A stretch of DNA of 60,000 nt. Source: Polytrichum commune. Its lineage: Eukaryota; Streptophyta; Polytrichopsida; Polytrichales; Polytrichaceae. Positions 19,879-31,800 of this stretch are shown here, in pieces (the first letter of the stretch is position 1; every line of letters begins with the position of its first letter). The notes under the pieces were generated by a model. That model worked only from the letters and a program-made list of their open reading frames with translations. It searched no databases and was not told where the DNA came from. Location: positions 374,001 to 434,000 of the forward strand of contig OX485806.1 of assembly GCA_950295325.1 (NCBI GenBank). The letters run 5' to 3'. Position numbers and translations under genes: made by a program.

Positions 19879-22744
19879 GTTATTGCAATTGCACTACTGG
19901 TCATATACTTGTTTAAGAGGTGGCTGTTTACAAGATACTCAAATCTGCCTCCTGGGCCATCGGGACTGCCTGTCATTGGTTCCCTGCACCGTTTTGGTGA
20001 GCTTGCACACCAGAACCTAGCCAAAATGGCTACAGAATATGGTCCTTTAATCTCCTTACGTCTTGGACAAAAATTGGGCATTGTTGCATCGTCTCCGACA
20101 ATGGCTATGGAGTTTCTCAAGAACCAGGATGCCAATTTCTCCTCTCGTCCTTACTCCAGGTCCGCGGAAGTTCTGTCATATCAAGGTGGGGTTTGGTCTC
20201 CTTCATGATTTTCTTTGCAAACTCTGTTGCTCTGAGTTTTGACTTTTCAATGATCCATGCAACACATATTTCAAAGTAAATAGGTTGTGTATTGATAGCA
20301 AAAGTGTGCCTCAGTTTCAGGTAGAACTGCCTATAATAGACACTTCAAGCACTTGAGATTCTTAAGGTGTTCAAAGCCTTTCACATAAATCTTCAAAAAA
20401 ATTAGTGAATCCACGAGGAGGCCGATGCACTTGTGTTTATGAAATTTTGACAATGTGTGATTTAGATACAATTAATGAAAGTCAAGGTCTCTTTGCAATT
20501 TAAAGTGGTTACATAGTTGGCCCCCCCTTCCAAAGCGAAATTGGTCCTCTGAATTTAGTATTCATGTTGAGTATGTAGCTGCCCACTTTGGGACATAAAA
20601 TAGTTGTTGGAATTGGGTCACTGACGGAATTGGGCCCTTGTACCTCAGGTATTGCTTTTCTTAACAACACTCCCGTCTGGCGATACTTGCGGAAAATTTT
20701 CCAGGTGGAGCTAACGAGCGCCAAGAAACTCGAAGCATCTCGCCGTATGCGAGAGGATGAGATGGCTCGAATGTTGCGCATGGTACCTCAAGATGGGGTG
20801 GTGGAAGTGGCGACCCACATAAGCACCATGGTCACCAATGTCATATCACTCATGGTTTTTAAGAAATGGTTTGTAGAACTCGGGGGTGGGAAATTAGATA
20901 CTCTGGATAAACAAGCCATCAAAGAATTTAAGGACATCATGGACGAGCAAAATCAGTGTTTGGGTGCCTTCAATCCTGGAGACTATTTTCCAGCCTTGAA
21001 GTGGTTGGACATTCAAGGATTAGAGGGGCGCTTTAAGAAACTCCATAACCGCATGGAGTTGTGTTTTTCGAATGTTATATACGAGCACTCACAACGACGC
21101 AAGGACGGGTGTTTGCATGAGCAAGACATGGATATGGTGGATGCGTTGTACGCTGAAATGGAAAACAAACACGAGTTCCAAATTAATGAAGAACACATCA
21201 AGGGCGTTATATGGGTAAAATAGTGCCAATTTCATTTGTGATGATCATTGACATGAGCATTTCGTAATATTCTTGAGCCTTGTAAGGACGCCCCCTTTCT
21301 GTTCTAGATTCAACTTTCGACCCTCCATTGTTGCCTACCATATCTTTAACATGAAGCCTTCTCCTATCTACCAAGATTCAATTGAAGGGATGTGCCCCAA
21401 ATCGAATCATTCTTAGATGCCTATCTGGACAACCTAAGAATTACTCCATTTGCTTCAGGAGACTACACAGGCTACTCAAGGATGTTATGTTAGATTTCTT
21501 TTACATTATTGCACGAAATGTATATTGTCTAACTCTGTTCTAATTCTGTAAATAGGGTGTTCTCCCAAATAAGCTAGACTTTTGGATTTCGTTTCCATAC
21601 TTTACGGTTTTGTTCTTCTCTCTCGTGATTTACTTGTGTCGAAAGTGAGGTCTTAGTTCAAATGCTATACAACAATTTGCTCGAGTCTTCCAGTTATCTC
21701 TAGAGATGTAACTAGAGGGGGGACTGATGAAGTCAGCGGGGATATCAGACGTGGCTTCTTCCATGCAGATAGACTGTTGTGGATGGTGAATGGTCAAATA
21801 ACTTTCCACCAATTGGCTATTGCCACATGTGTAATTCATATCTATTTCATTGTAGTTTATATGTGCTTCCTTTTGATTGTTTAATATTGAGGATGTAGCT
21901 CGAAAAGCTTTGGATTAACTATTTCTCTTACTTTTTGTTCGATGATATACTGTTTACCATAATTTGTAAGTCTTATTTCTACATGGACGCTTACAAGGAT
22001 ATGTACTTAGTCTAACTCTGTTTTGATGCATTTGCATCCCAGGATGCTTTCGGGGCAGGGACGGACACAAGTGTGTTGACAACTGAGTGGGCAATGGTGG
22101 AGATACTGGCGAATCCAAATATAATGAAGGCCGCACAAGCCGAACTTGATGAGGTGATTGGGAGGAACCGTTTGGTGCAAGAATCAGACATTCCCAAGCT
22201 CAAATACATTCAAGCAATTGTCAAAGAGTCGCTATGGCTCCACCCGCCTGTACCTCTACTTGTACCCCACCAATCCATCGACACATGTAAGGTCTCCGGG
22301 TATGACATACCTGCCGGAACAATGCTCTTTGTCAATGTGTGGGCCATTGGCCGGGATGCTACGTTTTGGGAGGAGCCTTTGAGGTTCAACCCGAATAGAT
22401 TCATCGAAGGGGGCATGAGTGCAGATGTTGGCATGCTAGGCCAACACTTTCAATTTCTGCCCTTTGGAGCTGGTCGAAGAGCGTGTCCAGGTATGGCCAT
22501 GGGTTCTTTGATGGTGCAATCAAGCATTGCAAACCTTTTACACGCCTTTGACTGGTCTCTTCCTTTTGATATGGAGCCCCACGACTTGGATATGTCAGAG
22601 GGGATTGGGTTTACGTGTCCACGGGCAGTGCCCTTGCCAAACCTAGGTTGCCAACAGAAATATACAAAGGAACACAACTGTCTTAAAAGGGCAAGAGGGG
22701 CAGTTTTCAGCGGGTTTTGTAAAGTCCAAAGTAAAGCCCTCTAA
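19879..22744 (+). CDS. Cytochrome P450, A-type (CYP71 clan-like), probably inactive
   Basis: Three exons fit in phase: 19879-20185, 20649-21214 and 22043-22744, with GT...AG introns, about 525 codons in total. Visible features are the end of an N-terminal anchor ('LLVIYLF'), the proline hinge 'LPPGPSGLPVIGS', the I-helix 'DAFGAGTDTS' (22043 onward) and the heme loop 'FLPFGAGRRACPG' with its cysteine at 22484-22486. Microsomal P450s are ER mono-oxygenases fed by P450 reductase. Two defects: the conserved ExxR reads ESLW (arginine to tryptophan at 22235-22237), and no in-frame ATG precedes the anchor, where a TAG (19876-19878) follows tandem-repeat DNA. An upstream exon joined at that AG is possible. 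Substrate unknown; likely non-functional or recently decaying. Confidence 0.8.
21640..21840 (-). repeat. Repeat within P450 intron 2, related to 58686-58870
   Basis: On the minus strand it shares 'ccatccacaacag', 'gatatcccc-ctgacttcatca', a 'ctctagttac-tctctagag' block and 'gactcgagcaaa-tgt' with 58686-58870 on the plus strand. Overall similarity is moderate. It is a dispersed repeat of unknown class. Confidence 0.45.
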
Positions 22745-23240
22745 GTGCTTTGTCATTTGAAGTCATTGTACTTGAATCCTGGTTATACATGGTGGAATGA
22801 CTGAAACAGAGTAGCAATAGGCTTTCAGAAAGTGTACATAATCGTTTCTTTTGTTGCGAGGGTACATTCCATTCACCAATGAGTCAAATATATATGTTGT
22901 CTACCCTTTTGGAAGCTTTCTGAAGTTGTGTTTTGACTAATGATTTGGAATGAACCCCATATCGCTTCTGCTGATGTACTAGTGCTGGTTGTTTCTTTTC
23001 TTGACACTCTGCAGAAAAAGAAACTTTTGCTATATAAAAGAAACGTTTCAATTTTCATAATATCGTCAGTGTTTCATCTCTGACATCATAGATGATATTG
23101 GCAGAGGTTGTATGAAATCTTTGCCTTCAGAGGTATTATCAGAGCCCCTTCACAGAGCTTGTTGTTCTTCAAAATAAGCAGTATAAGGAGTGAAAATTGC
23201 GATGGTCATTATGCTTGTTAAGAAGTTATGAATGACATTT
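22745..23240. other. P450 3' flank, nothing recognised
   Basis: This is sequence between the P450 stop and the inner boundary of the right arm of the inverted duplication. No ORF, repeat or RNA gene was recognised. Confidence 0.5.
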
Positions 23241-23629
23241 AGTACAGATTATCTCTTGCACATTGCACTTCTCTACTAGGATACTATCAGTAGAGTGCAC
23301 CAATACGGCAAGATTGGAAGGTGGCCTTGTGCCTGGTGGTGATGTGTGGTGTTATTAAGATGTATTCTCCTCTGGTTGCGTGCATCATGCCATGTCTAGT
23401 CTACCAGTAAGATTCCCAGCTAAAATCAAGAGCACAGCTGTGCGGAGGCCGCAATGAGAAAATTAGAACTTGTGCCCCTTGTATATTCTGGATTGGGGTT
23501 TTAGCGCGCATCAAAATTTCGATCGAGTCCAAGAATTTGAAGTTGCTCTACAATGTCAAAAGTCCGGTCTACATCATGCATCTAGAAGCAAGCCTGAAGC
23601 CAGTTTAAAAGCTTTTGAATGCTTAACTT

Positions 23630-24222
23630 CTATATTTTAGGATCTGAATTGTGCGGAATCGTACGTATGGGAGGAAAAACCTGGTGATAAATCAATCTGG
23701 CAATGGTATTTCGGAACTCGTTCCAAACAGCAATGTGGGAAACCACGAAAATTATGGGTGCCAGGTCCCAATTGTCAGTGTTGAGGTCAAATAGAACAAG
23801 CTCATACAGAAATACTGCAGGGTGCTCATAGAGGACGAAGAGGTTACAGAAAATTAGAATATCGTGTTTTTCAAAATAGCGTGCAAAATTGACCACTGGT
23901 GCATATGAGATCTTTCAAAAACTGCCTCAAAGCTGAAAATGGTGGTCACTATGCTGTGAGGGCTTGAAATCTAATCTGACCTTTGGAGAGTACTATTTGG
24001 CGAATGCCATGACCACCTTGGCAACCTCAGATGTATGAACAAGCAAGCATTTCTGGTAGCATTTCATCAGTGTGGATGTTGCCCAAGATAATACGAATGT
24101 CAAATTGGTCATTCTCTGAAGCATCATCATGTGTCAGGAAACTGACCACACCCGGGCACCCGCGTTCTCCAGCTGGACGATGTATTAATTCCTCTAGGCA
24201 GATTGACAGAGATGGGGAATAG
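23630..24222 (-). pseudogene. Unassigned coding-like remnant downstream of ISG12-like copy B
   Basis: Counterpart of 10176-10852. The open stretch beginning 'NFARYFEKHDILIF' (minus strand from 23896) and the frame with 'DQFDIRIILGNIHTDEMLP' are both kept, with the same intervening stops. About 28 bp present in the left copy is absent here, which changes the C-terminal end. Family not recognised. Confidence 0.3.
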
Positions 24223-24235
24223 ATTGTGTCGTGGT

Positions 24236-24778
24236 TTACGGCAAACACTTCCGACCGGTGCAAGCATTCATCACATGGGTCACAGAAGTAGTACTAGAAC
24301 CAACTTTTGCCCACCACTCATTGACCCATTGCAATATCTCCTTCCACACGTGCACCACAAATGCATGCGCGTGCTCAAATCCGGCCTCGAACAACGCTGC
24401 CATCGCGTCTCTCCGCGCAAATATGGAAACTAAAGCAGCAACCACAGCCAAGGCTATGACAACATAGAGCCACGCAAATGCACACATGAAGCCTCCCATC
24501 GCAATGCTCTGGAGTATCGCGAACAGGGATCCCGCCACGATGCCCACTCCATTGGCGATGGCGATGGAGGATTGCCACAAAGCAGCAAAGGAGCCCGCCA
24601 CGACACCTGTTGCAGCGAACCCCAAACATTGAATCGCTCCAGGAATACATGCGAGGAGCACAAGAAAAAGAATAAAAATTATCCACAACACGGTATGATG
24701 CGTGCTCGCGGGACTGGCCGATCCCACTGTGATCGAGGAGTTTAACACACTAACTGCTGTCATGTTGACCTGCTCCAT
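24236..24778 (-). CDS. ISG12 (IFI6/IFI27)-like membrane protein, copy B
   Basis: A 180-residue frame from a true ATG (24778-24776). It is nearly identical to copy A through the hydrophobic ISG12-like domain (about residues 50-97, with 'AIANGVGIVAGSLFAILQS') but has only one 34-residue C-terminal unit and lacks two residues just after it. Small substitutions such as W to L in the unit ('AMAALFEAGF') show that the copies have started to diverge. Typical ISG12 proteins are 100-150 residues, so this copy is nearer the presumed ancestral form. It is preceded on the minus strand by the same reiterated leader modules. Its upstream leader is cut by the Copia insertion, which may separate it from its original promoter. 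Confidence 0.75.
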   Translation of the reverse strand: MEQVNMTAVSVLNSSITVGSASPASTHHTVLWIIFILFLVLLACIPGAIQCLGFAATGVVAGSFAALWQSSIAIANGVGIVAGSLFAILQSIAMGGFMCAFAWLYVVIALAVVAALVSIFARRDAMAALFEAGFEHAHAFVVHVWKEILQWVNEWWAKVGSSTTSVTHVMNACTGRKCLP

Positions 24779-24804
24779 GATGCTTGCTCGAAGTTGGGCT
24801 ACCT

Positions 24805-25944
24805 CCGCCTGGTTTGCCTACAGATTCCAAGGAACAAGTGCATGGTCGATGTGAGAAAGTCACGGGGTTTGGTGAGAATTAAAACTCCAGATGATGATTG
24901 ATGCATGACCACATGCACAGGATCCAAGGGATTGCTGAACCCTGAAAACTTCACAGAACCTTTAAATTTCCGAAACTAAGTAAGAAACACTTGAGAGAGA
25001 AATTAAGTTAATTTTTAAAAAAAATTCACAGCATGTGATGCCTTCGAACATATCATGCTATCAACGTGAAGAGCCTTGGCGGTCTTTGAATTTTACTACA
25101 ACTTGGTTTTGAGGTTATGAAAGCAGCGTTCCAAGAAGGACACATCACACATTGTGAACACGATTTGTAGTTGGCTTGAAATAAACTCCACATACAGTAC
25201 CATCTGGACGAAAACCTTGTATGTTTGCCAGAGAGGAGACCCAATCTTACCTTCTCTTGCCCTGCTGCAGTTACAATTGGATTAACGACACTCCCGCTCC
25301 ACCTAGCCGCCTGCCCGTTGCCTGCAAGGAACCGGTATATGATTGATGTAACAAAGTTCGCTATGGTGGGAATTTTTAGATCTCCAAACGATGGTGCATG
25401 ATCACAAGCACAGGGTAGTTTGTTGGGATTGCTAGATCTGAAACCTTACAGATTCACCTTCCAAGTCTGTGAAACTAATTCACACTTGAGAGAGAAAAAT
25501 GGGGTCTAATTTTTTCACAGTGTCGTGTGCTTTGAAAGGATACGTTCTATCAACCTGCAGAAGAGCCTTGGTGGCCTTGGCAATTTAGGACATCTTGGTT
25601 CAGAGTTTAGTAAACCAGCGATCCGAGAAGGAGAGATCACACATTCTGAATATTTATGAAAGTTGGCTTCAACTGAGATCAACATATAGTGCAATCTGGA
25701 TGAAAAGCTTGCATGCATGCCAGAGGAGACGCAATCTTACCTTAGTCTTGCTCTCCTTACAGTTGGGTTAACCCCACCTCGTTGCCTGCAGCCGCAAGAA
25801 ACAAGTACATGGTCGATGTCAGGAGTGGCTCGGCTACGGTGAGAAGAAGAACTCCAGATGATGATTATGCATGACCACAAGCACAGGGTAGAGTGTGAGG
25901 AATGCTAAACGTAAAATTTCCTAGAACCTTCAACTTCCAGAAAA
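24805..25944 (-). other. Leader exon/intron modules of ISG12-like copy B
   Basis: Three tandem diverged modules correspond to those at 8450-9400, including one complete module (about 24900-25330) that the left arm has lost. A candidate non-coding exon at about 25252-25320 has a 'ttgcag' acceptor and 'AAG|GTAAGAT' donor on the minus strand. The series is interrupted at 25945 by Copia sequence and resumes at 34470-35158. Confidence 0.5.
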
Positions 25945-25945
25945 A

Positions 25946-28182
25946 CCTTGCTGACAGCGAATGCAATGTCTGGGCGAGTTAGCACCATAGCATACATGAG
26001 ACATCCAACAGCTTCACGATATGGCACAGACGAAGGAAGAGGAAAATCATCCGGACCCAGTGTGGCTTGAAGAGGTACGTGAGTATCTGCTGGGGTAGTG
26101 ACAGGGTTGGCTTTCTCTAACTGGAATCGTTGAATGATATCTGTAATGTAGCGGGCTTGATTGATGTGTATAGTATGAGTGATAGGATCCCTGTGAACTT
26201 GAAAGCCAACATAGTAATCCATGGGTCCATAAGTAACTTTGAAGTTGGTCTGAAGATGTTGGATAACTGCATCAAGATCACTCTCATTGGTTGCACACAC
26301 GATGCCATCATCAACGAAGATTCCAACTATAAGATCAACAGATTTGGATGCTGTCTGTCGATAATAAACACAAGTGTCCGCATCACTTGTTAGTAGATGG
26401 TAGAGTTTGAGGAATGTGTCAAATGTATGGTTCCACAATCTTCCAGATTGTTTTAAGCCATAAAGACTTTTTAGTAAGGAACAAACATGTGAGGGAGTGT
26501 TAGGATTTACAAATCCTTCTGGCTGATGCATATATATCCGAGTTGTAAGGTCGCTGTTGAGATATGCTGTTCCAATGTCAAATTGACGCATGTGCATGCG
26601 TAAAACAGCAGCAATCGCGAAGAGAACGCGTACAGAGTCATGCTTGATAACAGGACTGAAAGTTTCATCATAATCAATGCCGTATACCTGGCTGTACCCC
26701 TTCGCGACCAGTCGAGCCTTATATTTATCGATGGCACCTGTAGAAGTATATTTGATCTTGTAAACCCATTTGCACTGAACAATAGTGCGACCAGGAGGAG
26801 GGGGAACTAGAATCCAGGTACGATTCTCCATTAAAGAGTCATATTCACGTTCCATGGCTGCTTTCCATTGTGCAGCTTGAGGAGACATAGTGGCTTGTTT
26901 ATATGTTGCCGGTTCTCGGAAGGTTTCAGCATAATGAATCATGTTAGCAAAAGAACTTTGCTGAGATGAACTATCCTGTGATAAAACAGTAGAAGGAAAT
27001 GTATCTTGTATATCAGAGGAGGCTGTGTAGATATCCGTAAGAGATCTGTATTTAGGGTGAATAGGTGAGTCTGGTAAGTGAGAAGAAGAAGGGATATCAA
27101 AAGCATATGGATCAGATGATCCGGATGATACAGCATGAGGAGAAGTAATAGCATGGTCTGAAGAGATTGGAGGTGCAATAGGGGAAGGAACAGATAGGGT
27201 ATGTGAATCTGCAGGACTATCTTGTTCAGGAAACGGTAGAGAATCTGTTGTAGAAGAAACTCCCACTGAATCAATAATAGGAACTGACGGAGGGTTAGGT
27301 GGAGGGTTAGGTGGGGGTAGGTGATTGGCAGGTATATCAACATGCGTGGACTGCATCGTCAGCGATGAGAAAAGGGAGGGGGAGTAAGCTGTGGCCTCAT
27401 CGAAGATGACATCAGAACTTTCTGAAACGAGGTCTGTGACAGGGTTCCAAAATCGCCAACCCTTGCTGGTATCACTGTAGCCAACAAATATAACCCGCTT
27501 TCCTTTCGGTTGAAATTTAGTACGCTTTGATTTATCAATAAAGATATAAGCAAGAGTACCAAACGTTTTGAAATGAGAAACACTAGGTTTCGTGTTGAAC
27601 CATAGTTCATAAGGAGTCACGAAACCTACCTGAGTGTTGATTGTTCGGTTGAGAATGTAGACTGCAGTGTGAACAGCTTCTGCCCAGAGTTTCAGAGGTA
27701 TATTGTGTAGATGTAACATGCATCTGGCTGCTTCACATATGGTGCGATTGTCTCGTTCAATATACCCGTTCTGTTGTGGAGTATAGGATGTGCTGGTCTC
27801 TCGTAGGATGCCTTCTTTCTCAAGAAGTAAATCAAATTCAGTGTTGCAAAATTCCTTGCCGCGGTCTGTTCGAAGAGTCTTGACTGAATTCCCTGTTATG
27901 CGCTCAATAGAGCGTAAGATCTTAAGGAAAAACCTGATAGTATCTCCCTTGGCTTTAAGAAAAGCAACGAATCTGAAAGAGGTGCAGTCGTCCTTGATTA
28001 AGACGTAATAATGAGCACCCCCTAAGGAAGGAATGGACATCTTCCCGCATAAGTCAGCGTGCAACAATTCTCCAGGTATTTTCGATCGTTCTTTCTGTGG
28101 ATTTGAAGAGTATGTCGACTTATGTTGTTTTCCCAAAGCACAGCCGGGACAGACTTGAATTATTTTGCTGTGAGAAAGAATT
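25946..28182 (-). pseudogene. Truncated inverted Copia-B fragment (integrase to RT)
   Basis: On the minus strand this segment encodes, without a stop, the same protein as residues from the integrase zinc region ('IIQVCPGCALGKQHK') to the RNase H boundary ('DIAFAVSKV') of the adjacent full element. It matches 30361-32600 in inverted orientation, apparently without differences. Both ends are internal to the element, with no LTR and no protease or gag. At 25945 it joins duplication-arm DNA; at 28183-28196 a 14-bp sequence of unknown origin links it to the LTR of the complete copy. Confidence 0.9.
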
Positions 28183-28196
28183 GTGAGCAAGGCGAT

Positions 28197-28784
28197 TGTG
28201 AGGGCACATGTGTTATGGTATTTTTTAATCATCACCTGAGGAGGATAAAAGGTGATCTGATTAGATCAGGAAGATCAACTGACGAGACAACTTGCAAAAG
28301 ACGATGTACAAAGGACTCATGAATCCTAGGGTTAGGGTTAGGAATAGATTAGGGCAATCATTGACCTTAGTTGCTAAATTTAGGTTTAGGGCTAGGGCAT
28401 CTTCATGACCAGATGAACGAGTGGGAGTGATGGATGACTTTTATTTACGTTCATCCAGTCATTAGAGTGAATGAATTCTGTTCACCTGTGAGAACATTCT
28501 AGAAAGGATTCTTCTAGTCGACTCCGGGAGGAGAGTTGATATCGCTACCGGTCATCAGATGGAGATTATCTTTTGTATGCATGTGTTGGTAGACAGAGAG
28601 AGAACAAGTTAGTTCTAGTGAATACAACAATGTATAGATACAAGTAGATCTACATCAGGCGTAGGAATACAGTAGAAGGGATTCCGTAAGATGTATAAGC
28701 AAGTAATGTAGAAGTAAAATTTTCATTGAATCAGAGAAGCAATATCTCACACAGATACATGTGTATTGATTTCCGTGTTCATCA
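28197..28784 (+). repeat. Copia-B 5' LTR (588 bp)
   Basis: Begins TGTGAGGGCA and ends GTTCATCA. It includes a short 'ctagggttagggttagg' telomere-like stretch. It is preceded by 'ggcgat', the same six bases that precede the 3' LTR inside the element. Confidence 0.93.
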
Positions 28785-28799
28785 GGTTATGGGCCCACC
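28785..28799 (+). other. Copia-B primer-binding site: half-tRNA (initiator tRNA-Met anticodon arm)
   Basis: Directly after the LTR the sequence is GGTTATGGGCCCACC. This is the complement of the anticodon stem-loop of plant initiator tRNA-Met (containing GGGCCCAUAACC), not of its 3' end. The same kind of site is used by Drosophila copia and yeast Ty5, where a cleaved 5' half-tRNA primes reverse transcription. Confidence 0.8.
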
Positions 28800-28846
28800 G
28801 TAAGAGATATTAGCATTTACATTGAAGTTTTATCTGTCTACATACA

Positions 28847-31800
28847 ATGGATAAGAGAGAATCTGAGATTCGAGTGTTTGATGGAACTAAGTTTCCAGTC
28901 TGGAAGTTCTATATGGAACTCTGCTTTTCCACCAGAGAAGTGATGCCAATTGTCGATGGCACCATACCGCAACCAGGTGAAGATGCTTCAGAAATTGAGA
29001 AAGCAGCGTGGATAAAGGGAGATAATTTGGCCAAACAATTAATAGGAGCGTCAGTAACTCTATCTGTACTAGAGAACCTTATCAATTGCACAACCGCAGC
29101 CTCTATGTGGTCTACATTGTGTGCATTCTACCAACATAGATCAAAAGAAAACATCTATATGGTTCAGAATAGCTTCTATGAGTACAAAATGAACATAGGA
29201 GATTCCATCAATACTCATGTTAACAAGGTTATTAGCATGGGAAATCTTTTGAAAGATCTGGGCAAACCAGTTGATGAGGACAGTATTATTACTAAGATAA
29301 TATGTAGCTTACCTCCTAGCTACAATAGTATTGTCACTGCCTGGACTAACCTCCCTGCCGAGCAACAGACAGTTGCAAATCTTAAGGTTCGACTGCTACA
29401 ACTGGAGAATCTCTTGGCGCTACAAGGCGGAGACCTCGCAGAAGACTCAGCATTCTTCACTCACTCCAGCAAGATGCACTCACAGAACAAGAAGACAAAT
29501 CATGAACCAAACAAGGAGTATATCAAGAATCTGAAGAGTCGCACTCGATGCTACAACTGTGGAGAACACGATCATTGGACAGCTGAATGTCCGCATCCGC
29601 GACGTGACAAAGATAAGTTCTCAAATCAAAAGAAGAATAGACTTGATCGTAAACAAAAGTTTACAAGAGATAAACGGAGCAATGCATGTGCTGCTACATC
29701 TGAGCAAACTAATTCTGGCTCAAGTAACTCTGCATCAGAATCTGAACATGACGATTGTGCACTCATGGCACTAAGTGGATTGTCACACGCATTGAACGTC
29801 AATTTTGATAAACAAGCTTGGTATGCTGATTCAGGTGCTACTGAGCACATGACAGAACACCGTGACTGGTTTTCTACTTTTAAAGCCATACCATCAGGCA
29901 CATGGCCCGTTGCCATTGCAGATGATAGCAATCTATGGGTGAGAGGCGTAGGCGACATCAACATTACAAGACTAATTGATGGTGTACACAAGAAGGGTGT
30001 TCTGAAGAAAGTGTTATTTGTACCTGACCTACGACGAAATTTATTCTCAATCGGCCTTGCATCCAGAGCTGGATTCTCCTTTCAGACTATCAGGACGAAA
30101 TGCGCTCTCTATGATGATTTTGGAGAAGGTCCAAAAGTATTGGAAGGAGACTTAGTCGGAACATTGTACAAGTTATCCATCAGCCCTGTTCCTCCTGCAT
30201 CAACAATGGACACTCAACCTGCAGATAGCCATCCATCTACAGCTCTTGCTGTCACAACCCCACGTGACACAGAGTTAGTGCTATGGCATAACAGAATGGG
30301 ACATGTCAACATTCATACTATTAAGAATATGAGTGCACATGACAGCGTCAAGGATCTTCCAATTCTTTCTCACAGCAAAATAATTCAAGTCTGTCCCGGC
30401 TGTGCTTTGGGAAAACAACATAAGTCGACATACTCTTCAAATCCACAGAAAGAACGATCGAAAATACCTGGAGAATTGTTGCACGCTGACTTATGCGGGA
30501 AGATGTCCATTCCTTCCTTAGGGGGTGCTCATTATTACGTCTTAATCAAGGACGACTGCACCTCTTTCAGATTCGTTGCTTTTCTTAAAGCCAAGGGAGA
30601 TACTATCAGGTTTTTCCTTAAGATCTTACGCTCTATTGAGCGCATAACAGGGAATTCAGTCAAGACTCTTCGAACAGACCGCGGCAAGGAATTTTGCAAC
30701 ACTGAATTTGATTTACTTCTTGAGAAAGAAGGCATCCTACGAGAGACCAGCACATCCTATACTCCACAACAGAACGGGTATATTGAACGAGACAATCGCA
30801 CCATATGTGAAGCAGCCAGATGCATGTTACATCTACACAATATACCTCTGAAACTCTGGGCAGAAGCTGTTCACACTGCAGTCTACATTCTCAACCGAAC
30901 AATCAACACTCAGGTAGGTTTCGTGACTCCTTATGAACTATGGTTCAACACGAAACCTAGTGTTTCTCATTTCAAAACGTTTGGTACTCTTGCTTATATC
31001 TTTATTGATAAATCAAAGCGTACTAAATTTCAACCGAAAGGAAAGCGGGTTATATTTGTTGGCTACAGTGATACCAGCAAGGGTTGGCGATTTTGGAACC
31101 CTGTCACAGACCTCGTTTCAGAAAGTTCTGATGTCATCTTCGATGAGGCCACAGCTTACTCCCCCTCCCTTTTCTCATCGCTGACGATGCAGTCCACGCA
31201 TGTTGATATACCTGCCAATCACCTACCCCCACCTAACCCTCCACCTAACCCTCCGTCAGTTCCTATTATTGATTCAGTGGGAGTTTCTTCTACAACAGAT
31301 TCTCTACCGTTTCCTGAACAAGATAGTCCTGCAGATTCACATACCCTATCTGTTCCTTCCCCTATTGCACCTCCAATCTCTTCAGACCATGCTATTACTT
31401 CTCCTCATGCTGTATCATCCGGATCATCTGATCCATATGCTTTTGATATCCCTTCTTCTTCTCACTTACCAGACTCACCTATTCACCCTAAATACAGATC
31501 TCTTACGGATATCTACACAGCCTCCTCTGATATACAAGATACATTTCCTTCTACTGTTTTATCACAGGATAGTTCATCTCAGCAAAGTTCTTTTGCTAAC
31601 ATGATTCATTATGCTGAAACCTTCCGAGAACCGGCAACATATAAACAAGCCACTATGTCTCCTCAAGCTGCACAATGGAAAGCAGCCATGGAACGTGAAT
31701 ATGACTCTTTAATGGAGAATCGTACCTGGATTCTAGTTCCCCCTCCTCCTGGTCGCACTATTGTTCAGTGCAAATGGGTTTACAAGATCAAATATACTTC

